Assembly: GCA_045537555.1 (NCBI GenBank)
Contig: JAZSPR010000107.1
Span: 1-11,589 of the forward strand
DNA: 11,589 bases
Source of the DNA: UBA1081 sp045537555
GTDB lineage: Bacteria; Bacillota; Clostridia; Oscillospirales; Acutalibacteraceae
Direction: 5' to 3'
In this document: positions 1 to 5,566 of the stretch, piece after piece
Numbering within the stretch: position 1 is the first letter of the stretch
How the letters are laid out: each line of letters begins with the position of its first letter
Made by a program: the position numbers and the translations under genes
The notes under the pieces: generated by a model
Database searches by the model: none
What the model was told of the DNA's origin: nothing
What the model saw: the letters and a program-made list of their open reading frames with translations, nothing else

Positions 1-1
1 C

Positions 2-1222
2 AACAAAATCACAACATACGCAAAAGACCTTGTAAAAACAGGTGAACAGATTGAAAAGGAATTCGGTATTCCCATCATCAACAAAAGAATTTCCGTAACT
101 CCCATTGCTATGGTACTTGCAGCTTGCGAAGATAAAGATGCCGTTAAAATTGCACTCACTCTTGAAAAAGCTGCTGTCACTTGCGGAGTTAATTTCCTCG
201 GCGGTTTTTCAGCACTTGTTCAGAAAGGTTTTGCACCGGGTGACAGAGAACTTATTGAAGCAATTCCCGAAGCTCTTGCAGTGACAGAACATGTCTGTTC
301 AAGCGTAAATATCGGTTCAACGAAAACAGGCATCAATATGGATGCCGTAAAACTTATGGGTGAAACAGTTGTAAAGGCTGCCGAACGTACAAAAGATATG
401 AACTGCATCGGTCCTGCAAAGCTTGTTGTTTTCTGCAATGCTCCCGAAGATAACCCGTTCATGGCAGGTGCTTTCCACGGTGCAGGTGAACCCGATTGCG
501 TTATCAACGTTGGTGTTTCGGGCCCCGGTGTTGTCAGAGCTGCTCTTGCAAAATCAAAAGGGCTTGACCTTACACAGGTTGCAGACCTTATTAAACGTAC
601 AGCATTCAAAATCACAAGAATGGGTCAGCTTGTCGGCACAATCGCATCAGAAAGACTGGGTGTACCTTTCGGTATCGTTGACCTCTCTCTTGCACCAACC
701 CCCGCTGTCGGCGACTCGGTTGCCCACATCCTTGAAGAAATCGGGCTTGAACAATGCGGATGTCCCGGCACAACAGCGGCACTTGCAATGCTCAACGATG
801 CTGTCAAAAAGGGCGGCGTAATGGCATCAAGCCACGTCGGCGGTCTTTCAGGTGCATTTATTCCCGTTTCGGAAGATGCAGGTATGATTGATGCTGCAAA
901 AAGCGGATGTCTGAGACTTGAAAAACTCGAAGCCATGACAGCAGTATGTTCAGTAGGTCTTGATATGATTGTTGTTCCCGGTGACACAACAGCCGCAACA
1001 ATCTCAGCTATCATTGCAGACGAAGCCGCAATCGGCATGGTCAATTCAAAGACAACTGCAGTAAGAGTTATCCCCGCAATCGGCAAAAAAGAAGGCGAAG
1101 AACTTGAATTCGGCGGACTTCTCGGTTCAGGACCCATAATGCCCGTCAACACATATTCCCCTGAGAAATTCATCAACCGCGGCGGCAGAATCCCCGCTCC
1201 GATGCAGAGCCTTAAGAACTGA
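2..1222 (+). CDS. UPF0210 / DUF711 (PFL-like) family protein, 5'-truncated by window edge
   Basis: The reading frame is open from base 2 to a TGA at 1220-1222 (406 codons). The family is about 450 residues long, so roughly 45 N-terminal residues are missing. The ATG at 110 is internal: the codons before it read RISVTPIAM, a conserved stretch of the family. Recognisable blocks are INVGVSGPGVVRAAL, TAFKITRMGQLVG, GIVDLSLAPTPAVGDSVA, SSHVGGLSGAFIPVSEDAGM and the C-terminal GGRIPAPMQSLKN. Known of the family: a soluble protein with a fold resembling pyruvate formate-lyase, function unsettled, usually encoded just downstream of a small ACT-domain protein (UPF0237), which would lie left of this window. 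No T-rich terminator hairpin follows the stop; a hairpin repeat begins about 30 bases later. Family assignment is secure, biochemical role unknown. Confidence 0.93.
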   Translation, partial: NKITTYAKDLVKTGEQIEKEFGIPIINKRISVTPIAMVLAACEDKDAVKIALTLEKAAVTCGVNFLGGFSALVQKGFAPGDRELIEAIPEALAVTEHVCSSVNIGSTKTGINMDAVKLMGETVVKAAERTKDMNCIGPAKLVVFCNAPEDNPFMAGAFHGAGEPDCVINVGVSGPGVVRAALAKSKGLDLTQVADLIKRTAFKITRMGQLVGTIASERLGVPFGIVDLSLAPTPAVGDSVAHILEEIGLEQCGCPGTTAALAMLNDAVKKGGVMASSHVGGLSGAFIPVSEDAGMIDAAKSGCLRLEKLEAMTAVCSVGLDMIVVPGDTTAATISAIIADEAAIGMVNSKTTAVRVIPAIGKKEGEELEFGGLLGSGPIMPVNTYSPEKFINRGGRIPAPMQSLKN

Positions 1223-1249
1223 CAAACAATAATTTGTAGGGCTCTTTTA

Positions 1250-1405
1250 AATTCGCAATTTGAAATGCTCAATTCGCAATTTCGGAAGCCCTTCGGGCTT
1301 GGATTATATAAAATGGGTCAAAGGGCGAAGCCCTTTCCACAATTGCGCATTGCGCATTGAGAATTGAGAATTTTTGTCGAACTTCAGTTCGACAAATTCT
1401 GATTT
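1250..1405 (+). repeat. Modular three-hairpin repeat, copy 1
   Basis: Modules in order: (a) 1250-1283, 7-bp units readable on the minus strand (ATTGCGA, ATTGAGC, ATTTCAA, ATTGCGA), seen on + as two copies of ATTCGCAATTT; (b) hairpin A 1286-1300, AAGCCC-TTC-GGGCTT; (c) spacer containing TATAAAATGGG; (d) hairpin B 1320-1336, AAAGGGC-GAA-GCCCTTT; (e) 1342-1369, four 7-bp units ATTGCGC, ATTGCGC, ATTGAGA, ATTGAGA; (f) hairpin C 1373-1396, TTTGTCGAAC-TTCA-GTTCGACAAA, followed by TTCTGATTT. The same order of modules, read on the other strand, is found at 11451-11589. No open reading frame, no flanking target duplication and no T-tract after the hairpins is evident. It resembles a REP/BIME- or MITE-like dispersed element. 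It separates the UPF0210 gene from the rpmH operon. Confidence 0.8.
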
Positions 1406-1502
1406 ATCAAGCAATCGAAACAATCCGCATCAGGCAGAAATATTGCATATATAATATGTATATTTAATAATAAAATATGTTGAAAAATAAATCAAAAAAA
1501 GG

Positions 1503-1532
1503 TTGACAATACCCGTCCGGATGTTATATAAT
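1503..1532 (+). promoter_or_regulatory. Sigma-A promoter of the rpmH operon
   Basis: A perfect -35 TTGACA (1503-1508) and perfect -10 TATAAT (1527-1532) are separated by 18 bp. An alternative -10, TATATA at 1525, would give 16 bp and a TGT extension. Transcription should start near 1539 and give a leader of about 85 nt before rpmH. The 1406-1500 stretch upstream is very AT-rich, and I see no other feature or DnaA box (TTATCCACA) in it. Confidence 0.85.
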
Positions 1533-1541
1533 ACTTATTCG

Positions 1542-1597
1542 CAGGGGCAAATTATGCCCTGACATCTAAAAATAAAGATTATGTGCCGTTACGGCAC
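1542..1597 (+). promoter_or_regulatory. Structured 5' leader of rpmH (two small hairpins)
   Basis: Two inverted repeats lie between the predicted start site and the rpmH ATG: CAG-G-GGCA (1542-1549) pairing with TGCC-CTG (1555-1561) with one bulged G, and GTGCCG-TTA-CGGCAC (1583-1597). Neither is followed by a T-tract, so they are not terminators. They could stabilise the mRNA or take part in control of L34 synthesis. The hairpins are seen in the sequence; a regulatory role is inference. Confidence 0.4.
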
Positions 1598-1624
1598 TCA
1601 GAAACGAATGGGGGTAAACAAGTT

Positions 1625-1759
1625 ATGAAGAGAACATATCAGCCCAAGAAGAGACACACACAGAAGGTTCACGGTTTCCGTGCAAGAATGTCAACAAGAA
1701 ACGGCCGCAAGGTTCTTGCTCGCCGCAGAGCAAAGGGCAGAAAATCACTTGCTGTTTAA
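1625..1759 (+). CDS. rpmH: 50S ribosomal protein L34
   Basis: This 44-codon gene encodes a very basic protein starting MKRTYQPKKRHTQKVHGFRA and ending RRRAKGRKSLAV, the canonical L34 pattern (KRTYQP, HGFRxRM, NGRKVLxRRRxKGR) at the normal full length. L34 is a component of the large ribosomal subunit. A G-run at 1610-1614 lies 10 bases before the ATG as a modest ribosome-binding site. It is the first gene of the operon, preceded by a near-consensus promoter and followed 17 bases later by rnpA, the arrangement conserved across bacteria. Divergent dnaA, the usual neighbour upstream of rpmH in Firmicutes, is not present. Confidence 0.98.
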   Translation: MKRTYQPKKRHTQKVHGFRARMSTRNGRKVLARRRAKGRKSLAV

Positions 1760-1776
1760 TCGCTTGATTCACGGCA

Positions 1777-2130
1777 ATGAATTCTGTTGAAACATTAAAA
1801 ACGAACAGCGACTTCCGCCGTGCTTACGCACGGGGTAAGTCCTACACAAATCCTGCGTTGGTGATGTATGTAAGAAAGAACCGCGCGGGTTCTTGTCGTA
1901 TTGGGATAACTGCAAGCAAAAAGATAGGAAATGCCGTTCAGAGGAACAGAGCAAGGCGAATTATACGAGAAGCCTTCAGGCAGATAAATATTCCGCTTAA
2001 AGGTCATTTTGACATAGTTTTTGTTGCAAGAACAAAAACCGTGTACAAAAAAAGTACAGACATCTATAATATAATGTTACCGATGATGAAAGAAGCCGGT
2101 GTGTTACAGAATGAAGAAGCTCATTCTTAA
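1777..2130 (+). CDS. rnpA: Ribonuclease P protein component
   Basis: The 117-residue basic protein is the protein subunit of RNase P, which assists the catalytic RNA in removing 5' leaders from precursor tRNAs. The diagnostic RNR box is present as KKIGNAVQRNRARRIIREAF (about residues 47-66), preceded by CRIGITASKK; the N-terminal LKTNSDFRRAYARGKSY matches the family's single-stranded RNA-binding region. Length is normal. The start chosen follows rpmH by 17 bases and lacks a strong Shine-Dalgarno sequence, suggesting coupling to rpmH translation. Its 3' end overlaps the start of yidD by 20 bases, as in many genomes. Confidence 0.97.
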   Translation: MNSVETLKTNSDFRRAYARGKSYTNPALVMYVRKNRAGSCRIGITASKKIGNAVQRNRARRIIREAFRQINIPLKGHFDIVFVARTKTVYKKSTDIYNIMLPMMKEAGVLQNEEAHS

Positions 2131-2353
2131 AGCCATCGGCTTTTATCAAAGGAAGATTTCGCCTTTATTTCCGCCGATGTGCAGATATTATCCCACATGT
2201 TCAGCCTATATGACAGAGGCTGTTGAAAAATACGGTGCATTCAGAGGTGTTTTTCTGGGTGTCAGACGACTTCTCAGATGCAACATCCTTTTTCCGGGCG
2301 GAGTAGACCCGGTTCCCGACCTCAAAGAGAAATACAAGAAAAAGCACCGTTAA
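2111..2353 (+). CDS. yidD: Membrane protein insertion efficiency factor YidD
   Basis: This small protein (80 residues from ATG 2111) has the YidD signature: an N-terminal amphipathic segment MKKLILKAIGFYQRKISPLF, then CRYYPTCSAYMTEAVEKYG and the C-terminal block CNILFPGGVDPVP. YidD is a membrane-associated factor that helps YidC insert proteins into the inner membrane. An in-frame GTG at 2099 would add MCYR; I prefer ATG 2111 because family members start MKKL, although upstream ribosome-binding signals are weak for both. It overlaps the end of rnpA in another frame and is followed 32 bases later by yidC. Confidence 0.95.
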   Translation: MKKLILKAIGFYQRKISPLFPPMCRYYPTCSAYMTEAVEKYGAFRGVFLGVRRLLRCNILFPGGVDPVPDLKEKYKKKHR

Positions 2354-2385
2354 AAAGAATAAAAAAGAGAAAGGACACCGTAATT

Positions 2386-3357
2386 ATGAGTGGACTTTAT
2401 GATGCACTTGCCGTACCTTTTGGTTACGTGCTTCATTTATTTTATAATTTATTTGATAACTACCTTATTTCCCTTTTTGTGCTGACACTCCTCGTCAAGC
2501 TCCTTCTTCTGCCCTCATCAATCAGTCAGCAGAAGAATTCTGCAAAGCAGACAAGACTTCAGCCCAAGCTTAACAGAATAAGACAGAAATATTCAAACGG
2601 CGGACAACCCACAAGAGAAATGCAGATGAAGATTCAGGAGGAAACTCAGGCTCTTTATCAGAAAGAAGGCTTCAGCCCCATGTCAGGCGGTTGTCTTCCC
2701 CTTCTCATTCAGTTCCCCATTATGATCGGTCTTTACGGCGTTGTTTACACTCCCCTTTCAAAGGTTCTTAACATCAGCACAGAGCTTGTAAATAAGGCTG
2801 CATCAGCACTTAACATTGTTGACCCCAACGCTGCAAAAGGCGGAATGAACAGAATTGAAATTCAGCTTCTCAGCGAAATCAATGCAAACAATATGCCTGA
2901 TGTCCTTGCTCCTTATGCAGAAGATATATTAAGACTTAAAGACCAGTTTATGCTTTTCGGCAAGCTTGACCTTACACAGATTCCTCAGTGGAAAGAGCCT
3001 TCAATCCTCTGGCTTATCCCTGCGCTGGTTCTTGTTCTCGGTCTTGTAACAAGCCTTATCATGTTCCAGAAACAGAAGCAGACGAACCCCGAAATGGCAA
3101 AGAACCCCTCAATGGGTTGTATGACATTCATGTCTCCCCTTATGTCTGTATGGTTCACATTCCTGTTCCCTGCAGGTGTTGGTGTTTACTGGATCATGTC
3201 AAGCTTTTTCCAGCTTGTTCAGACAATTCTTCTCAATGCAACACACAATCCTCAGAAAGTTATTGCAAAAGCAATGATTGATGAAACTGTTGAACGCCGT
3301 TCAAGAGAAGCAAACATTATCAAGTTAAAAGAGTTCGAAGATAAAAATTCGGACTGA
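2386..3357 (+). CDS. yidC: YidC/Oxa1 membrane protein insertase
   Basis: The 323-residue protein is a YidC/Oxa1/Alb3 insertase that moves membrane proteins into the lipid bilayer, with or without Sec. It has a first membrane segment at about residues 26-46, the charged cytoplasmic coiled region (QQKNSAKQTRLQPKLNRIRQ to EETQALYQKEG), the hallmark GGCLPLLIQFPIMIGLYGVV, an extracytoplasmic stretch of ~80 residues, and two or three further membrane segments ending PAGVGVYWIMSSFFQLVQ. The groove cation is Lys38 (LLVKLLLLP), where Bacillus YidC proteins have Arg. No lipoprotein Cys is present, unlike Bacillus SpoIIIJ. ATG 2386 is chosen because AAAGGA at 2370-2375 precedes it; the open frame extends upstream to 2278 but only through yidD. 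Tandem TGA TAA stops. Confidence 0.96.
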   Translation: MSGLYDALAVPFGYVLHLFYNLFDNYLISLFVLTLLVKLLLLPSSISQQKNSAKQTRLQPKLNRIRQKYSNGGQPTREMQMKIQEETQALYQKEGFSPMSGGCLPLLIQFPIMIGLYGVVYTPLSKVLNISTELVNKAASALNIVDPNAAKGGMNRIEIQLLSEINANNMPDVLAPYAEDILRLKDQFMLFGKLDLTQIPQWKEPSILWLIPALVLVLGLVTSLIMFQKQKQTNPEMAKNPSMGCMTFMSPLMSVWFTFLFPAGVGVYWIMSSFFQLVQTILLNATHNPQKVIAKAMIDETVERRSREANIIKLKEFEDKNSD

Positions 3358-3378
3358 TAAATATAAGAAGGTGAAAAA

Positions 3379-4329
3379 ATGATCAAAGAAGCTATCGCTA
3401 CAGCAGCAACGAGAGACGAAGCCATTCAGAAGGCTAAAGCTGCACTCAACGCTCCTATTGATGCCGATGTAAAGTTTGAAATTATTCAGGATGCACAGAA
3501 AAAGGTGCTCGGTCTTTTCGGCGGTAAGGATGCGAAGGTAAGAGCTTATTATGAAGCTCCCGACGAAGTAAAAGCTGAACCCAAAAAGGTTGAATCAGCT
3601 CCCGCAAAAGCTCCCGTTAAAGCTCAGGAAGCTCCTGCGAAGAAGGAAGAAAAGACGGAGTTAAGCTCCGAAGATGATGCAGCAATAAGAAATTATCTTA
3701 CAACCATCATCAAAGGTATGGGTATTGAGGACATTCAGATCACATCCCACGAAGAAGACGAAGAAACAGTTTACGAACTCATCACAAGCGAAAGCCACGG
3801 CGCACTTATCGGTCGTCACGGTGAAACACTTGATTCAATCCAGTACATCGTACGTCTTTTCGCTAACAAGAACACAAGCGGCAAAAAGAAAGTTTCTCTC
3901 AATGTAGGTGACTACAGAGAAAAGAGAGCTGAAAGCCTCAAGGAATTTGCAGCACGTTCAGCAGCTCAGGTTCTCAAATACGGCAGAAACGTTAAGCTCG
4001 ATCCAATGAATCCTTACGAGAGAAGAATTATTCATACAGCTATTCAGGCTATTGAAGGTGTTACATCACACTCAGTAGGCTATGATTCTGAAAGAAGAGT
4101 TATCATCACTCTTGAAGAAGGCGTTCAGCCCACACATGCCGACAGACGCAGAGGCGGTAACCGTGGAGGCAGAGGCGGCTACAACAACCGTGGCGGCAGA
4201 GGCGGTAACAGAGGCGGCAAACCCGCTTACAAGCCCGAAGTTTCAGCAGACAGAGCTCCCAGAAGCGACGTTGCAGGCTCATCAAGATACGGCAAAATTG
4301 AAGTCAGAAAGTCTTCAAACGAAGAATAA
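3379..4329 (+). CDS. jag: Jag/KhpB-type KH-R3H RNA-binding protein with RGG-rich tail
   Basis: The 316-residue cytoplasmic protein contains an N-terminal Jag_N domain (about 1-56, ending KVLGLFGGKDAKVRAYYE), an Ala/Pro/Lys/Glu linker (60-95), a KH domain with the GxxG loop GRHG (145-148), and an R3H domain with Arg215 and His219 in NPYERRIIHT. The C-terminal extension (about 256-282) is built from NRGGRGG-like repeats, which is not part of the core Jag family. Jag/KhpB, with its partner KhpA, binds many RNAs and affects cell elongation and division in streptococci. A good Shine-Dalgarno (AGAAGG, 3366-3371) lies 7 bases before ATG. It is the last gene of the operon and is followed by a strong terminator. 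mnmE, often next, is absent. Confidence 0.95.
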   Translation: MIKEAIATAATRDEAIQKAKAALNAPIDADVKFEIIQDAQKKVLGLFGGKDAKVRAYYEAPDEVKAEPKKVESAPAKAPVKAQEAPAKKEEKTELSSEDDAAIRNYLTTIIKGMGIEDIQITSHEEDEETVYELITSESHGALIGRHGETLDSIQYIVRLFANKNTSGKKKVSLNVGDYREKRAESLKEFAARSAAQVLKYGRNVKLDPMNPYERRIIHTAIQAIEGVTSHSVGYDSERRVIITLEEGVQPTHADRRRGGNRGGRGGYNNRGGRGGNRGGKPAYKPEVSADRAPRSDVAGSSRYGKIEVRKSSNEE

Positions 4330-4343
4330 GCAATAAACAATAA

Positions 4344-4375
4344 ACACCGTAAGTTGAACTTACGGTGTCTTTTTT
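4344..4375 (+). terminator. Intrinsic terminator after jag
   Basis: A perfect 11-bp stem ACACCGTAAGT (4344-4354), loop TGA, ACTTACGGTGT (4358-4368) is followed by CTTTTTT. It ends the rpmH-jag operon. Because the minus-strand operon ends at 4374, the same hairpin probably also ends leftward transcription, though its downstream tract on that strand (TTTATTGTTTATTG) is less U-rich. Confidence 0.9.
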
Positions 4376-5075
4376 ACTTCAGAATCATCATCAACCCGTA
4401 AAGCAACGGCTGATGAGCAACATATATTATAAGTGAGTATCTGCCGATTGCAGAGAGTACGGGGACTTTTATTGTGTAAAACTGTCGGGGAAATTTCTGT
4501 TCTTTGATATAGTATCCTATCGCTGTACCTGTCAGAAATACAAATAACCACGGCAACAGAGGGAAATAATCGTAACTTACGAAATCTTTGGAGTAAAAAC
4601 CGAGAATCCAGAGATAACCGACTTCGGGATTGAATGTATCAACCGCAATCTTTGATATGACAGACAGACCAATGCTGATTATAAGCAGTAACCATGCAGG
4701 CACCTTGTCAATAAGCTTTTTTGAAAGCCCGTAAAGAAGCATACAGACTCCGAGAAGATGCAGAATACCGAAAATTATCGGCATATCAATAATGAATGTC
4801 ACAACCGAAATTATAACGGCAATAACGAGCGTTTCAATTCCTCTTTTTATATTGCTTTTTGAAAAGTGAGAAGATATTCCGCAAAGAATAACAAAAGTTG
4901 TGGCTGTTACGACCTGAATGACATCTGCAATCGTGTTATCAATATATTTATCGGGTACTCCGAGAAAAGTAACGGCATCATAAAGAAAATGATATGCCAC
5001 CATAAAGATAACAGCAAGTCCTCTCAGACCGTCAAGAATTTCAATTCGCCCTTTTCTGTCTTTTATAATTTTCAT
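4374..5075 (-). CDS. DUF1624 / heparan-alpha-glucosaminide N-acetyltransferase-like membrane protein
   Basis: The 233-residue polytopic membrane protein begins with a charged segment and RIEILDGLRGLAVIFMVAYH (about 10-29), the signature of the DUF1624/HGSNAT catalytic-domain family, and retains FGILHLLGV (102-110), DYFPLLPWLFVFLTG (169-183) and IGRYSLIIYVAHQP (210-223). About seven membrane segments can be seen. In the animal homologue this domain acetylates glucosamine across the lysosomal membrane using acetyl-CoA; the bacterial members are thought to be transmembrane acyltransferases acting on cell-surface sugars, but their substrates are unknown. It is last in a three-gene operon: its ATG shares one base with the upstream stop (TGATG), and with no good Shine-Dalgarno sequence visible it is probably translationally coupled. 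Confidence 0.88.
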   Translation of the reverse strand: MKIIKDRKGRIEILDGLRGLAVIFMVAYHFLYDAVTFLGVPDKYIDNTIADVIQVVTATTFVILCGISSHFSKSNIKRGIETLVIAVIISVVTFIIDMPIIFGILHLLGVCMLLYGLSKKLIDKVPAWLLLIISIGLSVISKIAVDTFNPEVGYLWILGFYSKDFVSYDYFPLLPWLFVFLTGTAIGYYIKEQKFPRQFYTIKVPVLSAIGRYSLIIYVAHQPLLYGLMMILK

Positions 5076-5566
5076 CAGTCATCAAGGTCCATTTCCATGT
5101 GTGTGAACTTCTGTCCCCAGGCATTTGCCCATTTTTCGCAGTAAAGCTTGTAATAAGAAATATTTCTCTTTTTTCTGTAACCGCCGAATACATTGCACCA
5201 TATTGCAGAAGGAATCGCAATAACAATGTAGTATAAAGGTCCGAGAAGAAGACACTGCCATGTGTGACCGTATTCGTGAATACGTGTATTATATGTCCAC
5301 TTTTTACTCCTATGCTGATCTTTCATAAAGATGAACAGACCGAGTGACAATCCGCCCTGATTCCACGGAAGATATACAATATATGAATAACCGAAACGCT
5401 GCCAACGGCGTGTTTTTATTTTTGTGCAGATAAGAAATACAATTCCGCCCACAATATTAACAGGCAGTCCCCATGTCCATTGAACAAAATAGAAAAGAAA
5501 ATCAAGAATGCTGTTTTTTGCATTTTTCTCTTTTTTATCGGGTGCTTTTTTTGTTATATCAATCAT
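5075..5566 (-). CDS. Small membrane protein with HExxH zinc-metallopeptidase motif
   Basis: The 163-residue protein has a basic N-terminus, a long hydrophobic region at about 21-48, the motif RIHEYGHTWQ with HEYGH at 97-101, and a second hydrophobic stretch 103-127 (LLLGPLYYIVIAIPSAIW). A downstream acidic residue, Glu144 in YCEKWANAWG, could be the third zinc ligand, as in gluzincin-type peptidases. The layout (HExxH at the membrane, GPLY..xxxxIPS after it, ExWA near the C-terminus) resembles uncharacterised bacterial membrane proteins with an HEYGH motif, but I cannot name the family. Whether it cuts peptides is inference. It starts inside the stop of the upstream transporter (ATGA), with AAGGAG 11 bases before its ATG, and its stop overlaps the DUF1624 start. 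Confidence 0.8.
   Translation of the reverse strand: MIDITKKAPDKKEKNAKNSILDFLFYFVQWTWGLPVNIVGGIVFLICTKIKTRRWQRFGYSYIVYLPWNQGGLSLGLFIFMKDQHRSKKWTYNTRIHEYGHTWQCLLLGPLYYIVIAIPSAIWCNVFGGYRKKRNISYYKLYCEKWANAWGQKFTHMEMDLDD

Noticed and set aside
625..1272. Long minus-strand open frame opposite the UPF0210 gene
   Set aside because: It is antisense to a clearly coding gene, is Ser/Pro/Ala-rich as expected from the reverse of biased codons, and has no start signals.
1250..1405. CRISPR array
   Set aside because: The 7-bp units and hairpins are too short and too variable, there are no unique ~30-bp spacers between identical repeats, and no cas genes are near.
1406..1502. Replication origin next to rpmH
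   Set aside because: The stretch is AT-rich but contains no TTATCCACA-type boxes, and dnaA is not adjacent.
2278..2385. An upstream in-frame extension of yidC (36 extra codons)
   Set aside because: It runs through yidD in another frame, has no ribosome-binding site and no resemblance to YidC; ATG 2386 has AAAGGA at the right distance.
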